From UBA4416 sp038327195 (GTDB lineage: Bacteria; Bacteroidota; Bacteroidia; B-17B0; Aurantibacillaceae): DNA of 64,000 bases. The notes under the pieces were generated by a model, which did no database searches, was not told the DNA's origin, and saw only the letters and a program-made list of their open reading frames with translations. The stretch covers positions 119,859 through 183,858 of the forward strand of contig JBBQKU010000003.1 in the NCBI GenBank assembly GCA_038327195.1. Reading direction: 5' to 3'. Shown in pieces: positions 17,256 through 25,766 of this stretch (the stretch's first letter is position 1; every line of letters starts with the position of its first letter). Both the position numbers and the translations under genes were made by a program.

Positions 17256-17708
17256 ATGAGAAAGCATACAGAAACTATAGATTCAAAATTAAAAACGGCT
17301 TGGCAAGTTGTTAGTCGTATGTATAACACTGAAGCTGTTTTGCATAATGGAACAATTGCAATGGCGCATTTTTTACTTAATATAGATAGTAAGGAAGGGT
17401 CTTTTGCCTCTGATATTGCACCCCGATTAGGAATGGAAGGAACGTCTCTTTCGCGAATTATTGTTTCGCTTGAAAATAAGAAACTTATTCAAAGGGTTTC
17501 TGATAAAATTGACAAAAGGAAAATGCGAATTATTTTAACAACTAAAGGTCGCCAACAAAAAGAATTGGCCAAAAATTTTGTTAGAAATTTTAATCAAATG
17601 GTTGAAGAGGAAATTGGCAAAAAGAAAGTTGCAGATTTTTTTAAAACCATTGATAAAATAACTGAATTAGCAGAAGAGAGAAGTAAAGATTTAAAAATTA
17701 GAATTTAA
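17256..17708 (+). CDS. MarR-family transcriptional regulator of fatty-acid degradation
   Basis: 150 aa from the ATG at 17256; a TTG two codons upstream is possible but overlaps the promoter element. Winged-helix DNA-binding domain at about residues 40-100, with recognition-helix segment LGMEGTSLSRIIVSLENK and wing DKIDKRKMRIILTTKG. Flanking helices at both ends form the dimer interface. MarR proteins of this kind repress beta-oxidation genes and are released by acyl-CoA or fatty acid. The position between fadD and the fadN-like gene, with palindromes upstream of both promoters, supports that job here. The ligand is inferred. Confidence 0.88.
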   Translation: MRKHTETIDSKLKTAWQVVSRMYNTEAVLHNGTIAMAHFLLNIDSKEGSFASDIAPRLGMEGTSLSRIIVSLENKKLIQRVSDKIDKRKMRIILTTKGRQQKELAKNFVRNFNQMVEEEIGKKKVADFFKTIDKITELAEERSKDLKIRI

Positions 17709-17716
17709 TTTATATT

Positions 17717-20119
17717 ATGAAAAGAATCATTAATAAGGTTGCCGTTTTGGGATCAGGAGTGATGGGCTCAAGAATCGCTTGTCATTTTGCAAACATTGGT
17801 TGTGAGGTTTTATTACTCGATATCATCCCAAAAGAAGTAAATGATGCTGAAAAAGCAAAGGGGTTTACACTAGAATCTAAAGTAGTTAGAGATCGAATTG
17901 CAACAAACGACTTGCTGTTTGCTCTAAAATCAAATCCCTCGCCCATATATAAAAAGGAATTTGCTTCACGTATTAGTGTAGGAAATTTTGAAGATGACCT
18001 TTCAAAAATTGCAAGTTGTGATTGGGTTATTGAAGTTGTTATTGAAAATCTCGAAATAAAAAAGAAGGTTTTTGAAAACGTTGAAAAATATCGTAAACCT
18101 GGCGCCTTAATAACATCTAATACTTCTGGAATACCTATTCATTTAATGCTTGAAGGGCGTTCGGATGATTTTAAAGCGCATTTCTGTGGAACCCATTTTT
18201 TTAATCCCCCACGCTATTTAAAATTATTGGAAATAATCCCAACCGATTTTACTTTGCCTGAAGTGAAAGATTTTTTAATGTTATATGGCGAACAATTTTT
18301 AGGAAAAACAACTGTTTTGTGTAAAGATACTCCTGCTTTTATTGCCAATAGGGTTGGAGTTTATAGCATTATGTCACTATTACATACTGTTGAAAAAATG
18401 GGCTTGTCGGTTGAGGAAATAGATAAGTTAACTGGGCCAGTATTAGGCCGACCAAAATCAGCAACATTTCGCACCTGTGATTTGGTTGGATTAGATACTT
18501 TGGTAATGGTAGCAAAAGGATTAAAACAAAATTGTCCAAATGATGAAGCGAAAAACTTATTTGAAATCCCTTTGTACATTCAAAAAATGGTTGATAATAA
18601 ATGGGTAGGCGATAAAACAGGACAAGGTTTTTATAAAAAAGTGAAAAATAAAGAAGGTAAATCAGAAATAATGGTTCTTGACTTACAGAGTCTAGAATAT
18701 AAACCTTCACAAAAAGTAAAGTTTGCAACTTTAGAATTAACAAGGTCAATAGATAATTTAAAAGATCGTGTTAAAGTTTTAATTTCAGGAAAGGATAAAG
18801 CTGGCGAATTTTATAGAAATATCTTTACTGGATTGTTTCAATATGTTTCTAATCGCATTCCTGAAATTTCGGACGAGTTATATAGAATCGACGAGGCTTT
18901 AAAGGCTGGTTTTGGATGGGATTTAGGCCCTTTCGAATATTGGGATGCTATTGGAATAAAAGAGGCAGTTACTTTAATGGAGCAAACTTCTAACAAACCT
19001 GCTCAATGGGTTTACGATATGCTTAATGAGAATTCATCCTTTTATAAAATAGAAAATGGCGTGAGAAAGTTTTACGACATTCCATCTAAGTCATACAAAA
19101 CAATTCCTGGCACCGAAAATTTTATTTCTCTAGAAAGTATTCGTTCAACAAAAACTATTTGGAAAAATAGTGGTGTAACTATTACTGATTTAGGAGATGG
19201 AATATTAAATGCAGAGTTTCATACAAAAATGAACACGATTGGAGGTGATGTTTTAGAAGGATTGGTAAAGGCTGTTGATATTGCGGAAAAAGATTATAAA
19301 GGTTTAGTAATTAGCAACGAAGGGGCTAATTTTTCGGCAGGCGCTAATGTTGGAATGATTTATATGATGGCTATTGAGCAAGATTGGGATGAATTAAATA
19401 TGGCTGTAAAAACATTTCAAAATACAACAATGAGATTACGTTACTCTTCTATTCCTGTGGTAGCAGCTCCTCACGGATTAGCTCTTGGAGGAGCTTGCGA
19501 AATCTGCCTTCATGCTGATAAAGTTGTGGCTCACGCCGAAACATATATTGGTTTAGTTGAGTTTGGAGTTGGATTAATTCCAGGAGGAGGTGGCACCAAA
19601 GAGTTTGCTTTGCGTTTGAGTGATTCATTAGTTGAAGGGGATGTTGAATTAAATATATTTAGAGATAAATTTTTAACACTTGGTCAGGCAAAAGTTTCAA
19701 CTTCTGCATACGAAGCTTTTGAGCTAGGAATTTTGAGAAAAGGAATAGATAAAGTTGTTGTATCTCGAAGTAGACAATTAGCTGAAGCAAAAGCGGAGTG
19801 TTTGTTAATGGCAGATGAAGGATATACACAACCTACTCCTCGTAATGATATCAGAGTGCTTGGAAATCAAGCTTTAGGTCTTGTATATGTTGGCGCTAAT
19901 TCAATGCGAAGTGGAAATTACATTAGTGAACACGATCAATTTATTTCTGAAAAGTTAGGTTTTGTTTTAGCTGGTGGTAATTTATCACAACCCACTTTGG
20001 TGAGCGAACAATATCTTTTAGATTTAGAAAGAGAAATATTTGTTTCCTTATGTTCGCAAAGAAAAACATTGGAACGTATACATAGCATTATTAACGGAGG
20101 AAAAATTTTAAGAAATTAA
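17717..20119 (+). CDS. fadN: bifunctional 3-hydroxyacyl-CoA dehydrogenase / enoyl-CoA hydratase
   Basis: 800 aa. The order is dehydrogenase first and hydratase last, as in Bacillus FadN, opposite to E. coli FadB. N-terminal NAD-binding VAVLGSGVMGSRIACHFANIG; dehydrogenase catalytic His-Glu region in THFFNPPRYLKLLEIIP; second dehydrogenase C-domain around FGWDLGPFEYWD; crotonase fold from about residue 490, with oxyanion segments NFSAGANVGM and APHGLALGGACEI. It performs the hydration and oxidation steps of beta-oxidation in the cytoplasm. It starts 8 bases after marR and is followed by the thiolase after 62 bases. Confidence 0.93.
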   Translation: MKRIINKVAVLGSGVMGSRIACHFANIGCEVLLLDIIPKEVNDAEKAKGFTLESKVVRDRIATNDLLFALKSNPSPIYKKEFASRISVGNFEDDLSKIASCDWVIEVVIENLEIKKKVFENVEKYRKPGALITSNTSGIPIHLMLEGRSDDFKAHFCGTHFFNPPRYLKLLEIIPTDFTLPEVKDFLMLYGEQFLGKTTVLCKDTPAFIANRVGVYSIMSLLHTVEKMGLSVEEIDKLTGPVLGRPKSATFRTCDLVGLDTLVMVAKGLKQNCPNDEAKNLFEIPLYIQKMVDNKWVGDKTGQGFYKKVKNKEGKSEIMVLDLQSLEYKPSQKVKFATLELTRSIDNLKDRVKVLISGKDKAGEFYRNIFTGLFQYVSNRIPEISDELYRIDEALKAGFGWDLGPFEYWDAIGIKEAVTLMEQTSNKPAQWVYDMLNENSSFYKIENGVRKFYDIPSKSYKTIPGTENFISLESIRSTKTIWKNSGVTITDLGDGILNAEFHTKMNTIGGDVLEGLVKAVDIAEKDYKGLVISNEGANFSAGANVGMIYMMAIEQDWDELNMAVKTFQNTTMRLRYSSIPVVAAPHGLALGGACEICLHADKVVAHAETYIGLVEFGVGLIPGGGGTKEFALRLSDSLVEGDVELNIFRDKFLTLGQAKVSTSAYEAFELGILRKGIDKVVVSRSRQLAEAKAECLLMADEGYTQPTPRNDIRVLGNQALGLVYVGANSMRSGNYISEHDQFISEKLGFVLAGGNLSQPTLVSEQYLLDLEREIFVSLCSQRKTLERIHSIINGGKILRN

Positions 20120-20181
20120 TTAATATAGAAGAAATAGTTTTTTAACTATAAGATTCTTTTCATTTAAAAAGTAAAAATAAT

Positions 20182-21357
20182 ATGAACGCATATATAGTAG
20201 CAGGTTTTAGAAGTGCAGTAGCAAAAGCACCAAGAGGATTATTTCGTTTCACTCGCCCAGATGATTTAGCAGCAGATGTTATTAGACATCTTGTAGCTTC
20301 TGTTCCTCAATTGGATAAAGAAAGAATTGATGATGTGATGGTTGGAAATGCGATGCCTGAAGCAGAACAAGGGTTAAATATAGGTAGACTTGTTTCTCTG
20401 CTTGCACTTGATACTGATAAAGTTTCTGGCATGACAGTAAACCGATATTGTGGATCAGGATTAGAAACAATATCTATTGCAAGTGCAAAAATTGCTGCTG
20501 GTTATGCCGATTGTATTATTGCAGGTGGTGTTGAAAGCATGAGTCTTATTCCAATGGGTGGATGGCGAATTGTACCAAATCCTAAAGTTGCAAAAGAACA
20601 CGCAGATTGGTATTGGAATATGGGGCTAACGGCTGAGGCTGTTGCAAATGAATTTAATGTTTCGCGCGAAGATCAGGATTTGTTTTCATTTCATTCTCAT
20701 CAAAAAGCATTAAAGGCTATTCAGGCGGGAAAATTTAAAGATGAAATTGTTCCAATAACAGTAAACGAAACTTACTTAGATAAAAATCAAAAACGTCAAA
20801 CACGTAATTATATTGTTGATACAGATGAAGGTCCAAGAGCAGATACTTCAGCAGAAGCATTAGCAAAACTGAAACCAGTATTTGCTCAAAACGGAAGCGT
20901 AACAGCAGGTAACTCATCACAAACAAGTGATGGTGCAGCTTTTGTAATTGTAATGAGCGAAAGAATGGTAAAAGAATTAAATTTAAAGCCAATTGCAAGA
21001 ATGGTTTCTCATGCTGTAGCTGGCGTTCCCCCAAGAATTATGGGAATTGGACCAATTGCCGCAATACCAAAAGCTTTAGCACAAGCAGGATTAAAAATAA
21101 AAGATATCGATTTATTTGAATTAAATGAAGCCTTTGCTTCGCAATCTTTAACAGTAATTCGTAATTTAGAATTAAATCCTGATTTGGTAAACGTAAACGG
21201 AGGAGCTATTGCATTAGGGCATCCATTAGGTTGCACTGGCGCAAAGTTGTCGATTCAAATGTTTAACGAATTACGTCGTCAAAACAAAAAATACGGCGTA
21301 GTTACTATGTGTATTGGAACGGGCCATGGCGCAGCAGGTGTTTTCGAATTATTGTAA
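20182..21357 (+). CDS. fadA: acetyl-CoA acyltransferase (3-ketoacyl-CoA thiolase)
   Basis: 391 aa, typical thiolase length. Nucleophilic Cys in NRYCGSGLETI (near residue 90), catalytic His in GGAIALGHPLGCTGAK (near 348) and general-base Cys in CIGTGHGAAGVFELL (near 378). It cleaves 3-ketoacyl-CoA to acetyl-CoA and a shortened acyl-CoA. It partners the preceding FadN-like protein. The gene order fadN-fadA-(amidohydrolase)-fadE matches the Bacillus fadNAE operon apart from the inserted M20 gene. Confidence 0.94.
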   Translation: MNAYIVAGFRSAVAKAPRGLFRFTRPDDLAADVIRHLVASVPQLDKERIDDVMVGNAMPEAEQGLNIGRLVSLLALDTDKVSGMTVNRYCGSGLETISIASAKIAAGYADCIIAGGVESMSLIPMGGWRIVPNPKVAKEHADWYWNMGLTAEAVANEFNVSREDQDLFSFHSHQKALKAIQAGKFKDEIVPITVNETYLDKNQKRQTRNYIVDTDEGPRADTSAEALAKLKPVFAQNGSVTAGNSSQTSDGAAFVIVMSERMVKELNLKPIARMVSHAVAGVPPRIMGIGPIAAIPKALAQAGLKIKDIDLFELNEAFASQSLTVIRNLELNPDLVNVNGGAIALGHPLGCTGAKLSIQMFNELRRQNKKYGVVTMCIGTGHGAAGVFELL

Positions 21358-21402
21358 TTTCCGAATATTAAAAAAAGTTCAACTATAATTATTAGAGTAA
21401 AA

Positions 21403-22593
21403 ATGGACAAAGATTTATATAACAAGTTAGTTGCTATTAGAAGGAAAATTCATGCTAACCCAGAAATTGGTTATCAAGAATTTGAAACTGCCGAACTTAT
21501 TTGTAAAGAATTGGATGCTCTTAATATTCCATATAAAAAGAATGTTGCAAAAACAGGTGTAGTAGCTATTTTAAAAAAAGGCGACGGACCATGTATCGCA
21601 TTGCGTGCAGATATGGATGCCCTACCAATTAAAGAAGAAACTAATCTTCAGTTTAAAAGTTTAAAGAAAACAAAAAACGAAAGTAATATTGAAATTCCAC
21701 TAATGCACGCGTGTGGACATGATATGCATGTTACCATGTTATTGGGTGCAGCTTCCTTATTAAAAAATGCTGATTTTAATGGGACGGTGAAATTTATTTT
21801 TCAACCTTCTGAGGAAGGTGTTTACGATGATTCTGAAAAAAAATCAGGAGGACAAAGAATTGTTGAAAGTGGAGAATTAAATGATGTGAAAGCGGCATTA
21901 AGTTTACATGTTCATCCTTTATTGCCAGTTGGAAAGGTGGCTTTCAAACTTGGACAAGCTTTGGCTTGCGCCAATTTTTTTAGAATAGAAATAACTGGAA
22001 AAATGGCACATGCCGCCGTTGCACCACATTTGGGGATAGACGCTATTTTAATTTCCAGCCATTTAATTCAATCTGTTTCTTCAATTGTTTCTAAATATAT
22101 TCCGCCACATGAACCAACCGTAATTTCCTTTACAAAGATTAACGGTGGCATTGCACCAAATGTTGTTGCGGATAAAGTAATTCTAGAAGGAACAGTTCGC
22201 GCTCTAGATTTAACTACATTTAATCAAGTAATAGAAAGGATGGAAAAAATAATTGAAGGAACAATACTTCAATTTGACTGCAAAATAAAAATTGAGTATA
22301 ATTTAAATTATCCAAGTTTATTAAATGATAAAAATATACACCAATCAATTTCAGAAACACTCAATGGTGTATTTGGAAAAGAAAATGTGTTACCAGTTGA
22401 TGCAATTTTAGGCTCAGAAGATTTTGCATTTTATTCAAGGAAAGTTCCATCTATGTTTTATTTTTTAGGTGCAAAAGACGATTCTGAGAATGCCTATTTT
22501 TTACATGATTCAAAAGTAATATTTAATGAAGAGAGTATTCCTTATGGCTCAAAATTACTTAGTGAAGGAGCATTGAAACTATTGAAAATTTAA
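21403..22593 (+). CDS. M20-family amidohydrolase
   Basis: 396 aa. Metal ligands are visible in HACGHDMHVTMLLG (near residue 105), the catalytic Glu pair in FQPSEEGV (near 145), and HVHP near 170. The dimerisation domain begins about residue 185 with ITGKMAHAAVAPHLGIDAI. It belongs to the hippurate/N-acyl-amino-acid/IAA-amino-acid amidohydrolase group, which removes acyl chains from amino acids. Between the thiolase and acyl-CoA dehydrogenase genes (gaps 45 and 27 bases) it could release fatty acids from N-acyl-amino acids or ornithine lipids into beta-oxidation. No signal peptide, so cytoplasmic. The substrate is inferred only from context. Confidence 0.88.
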   Translation: MDKDLYNKLVAIRRKIHANPEIGYQEFETAELICKELDALNIPYKKNVAKTGVVAILKKGDGPCIALRADMDALPIKEETNLQFKSLKKTKNESNIEIPLMHACGHDMHVTMLLGAASLLKNADFNGTVKFIFQPSEEGVYDDSEKKSGGQRIVESGELNDVKAALSLHVHPLLPVGKVAFKLGQALACANFFRIEITGKMAHAAVAPHLGIDAILISSHLIQSVSSIVSKYIPPHEPTVISFTKINGGIAPNVVADKVILEGTVRALDLTTFNQVIERMEKIIEGTILQFDCKIKIEYNLNYPSLLNDKNIHQSISETLNGVFGKENVLPVDAILGSEDFAFYSRKVPSMFYFLGAKDDSENAYFLHDSKVIFNEESIPYGSKLLSEGALKLLKI

Positions 22594-22620
22594 AATTATT
22601 AAAATAAAATATATAAAATC

Positions 22621-24399
22621 ATGGCAACAAAAACTAAAGGAAGTGAGTTTTTAATTAAAGAAACATTAGCAGAAGATATTTTTATTCCAGAAGAATGGAC
22701 GGAAGAACAATTAATGATGAAAAAAACCTGTGAAGATTTCATTGCACAGGAAGTATCTCCAATCCTTGATCGCATCGATAGTCAAGAAGAGGGATTGATG
22801 CCTTCTATTCTTGAAAAAGCTGGTAGTTTGGGAATATTAGGCATTTCTATTCCTGAAAATTTGGGAGGATTAGGATTTGATTTCACTACTTCAATGCTAA
22901 CTACAGAAGTAATTGGTGGCGGACACTCAGTGGCTGTTGCACTTTCTGCTCACACTGGAATTGGAACTTTACCGATTTTATATTATGGAAACGAAGCACA
23001 AAAGAAAAAATACATTCCAAAATTAGCAACTGGTGAATGGAAGGCTTGTTATTGCTTAACAGAACCTGCAAGTGGCTCCGATGCAAATAGCGGAAAAACA
23101 AATGCTAAACTAACAGCCGATGGAAAACATTATGTTTTAAATGGACAAAAAATGTGGATTACTAATGGAGGCTTCGCTGATATATTTACAGTGTTTGCTA
23201 AAATAGATGATGATAAAAATTTATCTGCTTTTATAGTAGAAAAAACTTTTGGAGGTATTTCATTAAATCCAGAAGAACATAAAATGGGTATTAAAGGTAG
23301 TTCAACTCGTCAAGTATTTTTTAATGATTGTATGGTGCCCGTTGAAAACCTTTTATCAGAAAGAGAAAACGGATTTAAAATCGCAGTAAATATTTTAAAT
23401 CTTGGTCGAATTAAATTAGCAGGTGCTGCTATCGGTGGATGTAAAAGTACAATTACTAAATCAATAGAATATGCAAATGAGCGAAATCAATTTGGACGTC
23501 CTATTTCAAAATATGGAGCAATACGTTACAAACTTGCAGAACAGGCAATTAAAGTTTTTGCATGTGAAAGCGCTATTTATAGAGCTTCTCAAAACGTGGA
23601 AGACGCAAAGCATTCATTGATTGAAGGAGGAATGGATGAAGCAAAGGCAATATTAAAAGGCGTTGAACAGTTTGCGGTGGAAGCTGCAATATTAAAAGTG
23701 CATGGCTCTGAAACATTAGACTATGTTGCAGATGAAGGCGTTCAAATATATGGCGGAATGGGTTATAGCGCTGAAGCTCCAATGGATAGAATATATCGTG
23801 ACGCACGGATAAATAGAATATTTGAAGGTACAAATGAAATTAATCGCTTACTTATTGTCGACATGATTCTCAAACGTGCTATGAAAGGCGAACTTGACCT
23901 AATGGGACCTGCTCAAAAAGTTGCTGCTGAATTAGTTGGATTTCCTGAAATGAGTGAGCCAGATAATTCTTTATTTGCTTATGAGAAAAAACTCGTTTCT
24001 AATTTTAAGAAATCAATCTTGCTTGTTGCAGGAGGAGCTATTCAGAAATTGTCGGCTACTTTAAGTAAAGAACAAGAAATATTGATGAATATTGCTGACA
24101 TGATTATCGAGACTTATGTTGCTGAATCTGTATTATTACGTGTTGAAAAATTAGTAAAAATAAAAGGAGAGAGTGCTTGCGCAGAACAACTTGCCATGAT
24201 GAGAGTTTACTTAAACGATGTTTGTGATAAAAACTGGCTAAACGGTAAAGAAGCTCTTAATAGCTACGGCGAGGGCGATGAGCTACGCATGATGTTAATG
24301 GGCTTGAAACGTTATACAAAACAAGAAGTTTTTAATCCAAAAATTGCACGACAAATAATTGCTGAAAAATTGATTTTAGCTAATAAGTATTGTTTTTAA
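22621..24399 (+). CDS. fadE: acyl-CoA dehydrogenase (FadE, very-long-chain type)
   Basis: 592 aa, longer than the usual 380 because of a C-terminal extension, as in Bacillus FadE and mitochondrial VLCAD. FAD-contacting segments CYCLTEPASGSDANS and MWITNGGFADIFTVFAK; C-terminal helical domain with YANERNQFGRPI; end of the core at RIFEGTNEINRLLI. The extension (about 430-592) is helical. It oxidises acyl-CoA to enoyl-CoA and passes electrons to ETF, which is not in the window. Fourth metabolic step of the same operon. Confidence 0.93.
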   Translation: MATKTKGSEFLIKETLAEDIFIPEEWTEEQLMMKKTCEDFIAQEVSPILDRIDSQEEGLMPSILEKAGSLGILGISIPENLGGLGFDFTTSMLTTEVIGGGHSVAVALSAHTGIGTLPILYYGNEAQKKKYIPKLATGEWKACYCLTEPASGSDANSGKTNAKLTADGKHYVLNGQKMWITNGGFADIFTVFAKIDDDKNLSAFIVEKTFGGISLNPEEHKMGIKGSSTRQVFFNDCMVPVENLLSERENGFKIAVNILNLGRIKLAGAAIGGCKSTITKSIEYANERNQFGRPISKYGAIRYKLAEQAIKVFACESAIYRASQNVEDAKHSLIEGGMDEAKAILKGVEQFAVEAAILKVHGSETLDYVADEGVQIYGGMGYSAEAPMDRIYRDARINRIFEGTNEINRLLIVDMILKRAMKGELDLMGPAQKVAAELVGFPEMSEPDNSLFAYEKKLVSNFKKSILLVAGGAIQKLSATLSKEQEILMNIADMIIETYVAESVLLRVEKLVKIKGESACAEQLAMMRVYLNDVCDKNWLNGKEALNSYGEGDELRMMLMGLKRYTKQEVFNPKIARQIIAEKLILANKYCF

Positions 24400-24479
24400 A
24401 ATTAATTCTTTTTAAGAAAACACATCAATTCAAAATAGAATAAAATTGTAAAGTAAGAGAAGGAATTTTATAAATTATC

Positions 24480-25724
24480 ATGGTCTCCAAGAACAAAAAT
24501 ATTGATCTAACTTGTTATATTGCTATTGGCGATTCTCTCACTACTGGTTATGAAGATGGAGCTTTATTTTATGAAGGTCAAATTTGTTCATATCCTAATT
24601 TAATGGCTGGAAAATTTGGATGTGAATTTACACAACCATTAATGAGCAGTGCTTCTGTTGGAATTGGTTTTTTTGGAAATTCGCGTTTAATTTTAGAAAA
24701 AGGAAAAGACGGCACTTCATCAAAGCTTACTTATGTTTCTTCGCGGGGTGATATAGATGCCATTAAAAATAATATTTATTTAAGCAACGGACCTTTTAAT
24801 AATCTCGGTGTTCCTGGAGCTAAAGTTATTACTGTAATTGCCCCAGGTTATGGCAATAATAATAATGGGGAAGGAAATTTCAATCCGTTTTTTTTTCGCA
24901 TGGCATCAAATCCTTTATCGGCATCAATCCTTTCGGATGCTTTTGATATTGAGCCTTCATTCTTTTCATTATTTATTGGCAATAATGATGTTCTAGCTTA
25001 TGCATTATCAGGAGGAACGAGTGATTGGATTACACCAATTGATGGACCTCCTGGAATTGGTTTTGAAGAAAGTTTAACTGTAATTGTTAATACATTGCTG
25101 TCGAAAACATCGAAAGGCGTTATTTGTAATTTACCTTCACTTTCATCAATCCCATTTTTTAATACTATAAAATACAACAGTTTATTTCTTGATCTTGTTG
25201 GTGCAGATTTGTTGTCTGTAAAATATAAACATCTGGGCGTTACGTTTCAGGTAGGATTCAATCCGTTTTTAATTGAAGATCCATCGCATCCAAATGGCGT
25301 TAGAAAAATTGAGGAAGGTGAATTCATTTTGTTGGAAATATTTCTGGATAAAAACAAAATAGAATTTCTTAATGGCTTAATGCCAATTCCAAAAATATAT
25401 TATTTATCAAAGAAACAAATTGAGCTTTCACAGGCAGCTTTAAACTCTTTTAATACAATAATAAAAAACATAGCAACTAAAAATAATTTGGCTTTTGTTG
25501 ATGCAGAATGCTTGTTGAAAACGATAAAAATAGATAGAGTATACGACGGAAAAACAATAGATATGGTTTACAAAACGGGTGGTGTGTTTTCATTAGATGG
25601 GCTCCATATTAATCAACTTGGACAGGCATTACTCGCGAATGAATTTATTGAAGCTATTAATAATATCTATAAAACAGCTATTCAAAAAGTGAATATAACT
25701 AAATTTAGAGGAAAGGTAATTTAA
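24480..25724 (+). CDS. SGNH/GDSL-family hydrolase
   Basis: 414 aa. Block I IAIGDSLTTGYEDG (Ser19), block III FIGNNDV (Gly and Asn of the oxyanion hole), block V DGLHINQLGQ with the catalytic Asp-x-x-His. Members are esterases, lipases or lysophospholipases. No signal peptide is evident, so it is predicted to be cytoplasmic unless exported in an unusual way. Its place between fadE (80 bases) and a patatin (42 bases) suggests the two hydrolases supply fatty acids to the operon. The protein is larger than minimal SGNH esterases because of insertions between blocks. Confidence 0.82.
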   Translation: MVSKNKNIDLTCYIAIGDSLTTGYEDGALFYEGQICSYPNLMAGKFGCEFTQPLMSSASVGIGFFGNSRLILEKGKDGTSSKLTYVSSRGDIDAIKNNIYLSNGPFNNLGVPGAKVITVIAPGYGNNNNGEGNFNPFFFRMASNPLSASILSDAFDIEPSFFSLFIGNNDVLAYALSGGTSDWITPIDGPPGIGFEESLTVIVNTLLSKTSKGVICNLPSLSSIPFFNTIKYNSLFLDLVGADLLSVKYKHLGVTFQVGFNPFLIEDPSHPNGVRKIEEGEFILLEIFLDKNKIEFLNGLMPIPKIYYLSKKQIELSQAALNSFNTIIKNIATKNNLAFVDAECLLKTIKIDRVYDGKTIDMVYKTGGVFSLDGLHINQLGQALLANEFIEAINNIYKTAIQKVNITKFRGKVI

Positions 25725-25766
25725 TAATCTCACAAATTATTTATAAATTAACTGTTTAAAGTCGAA

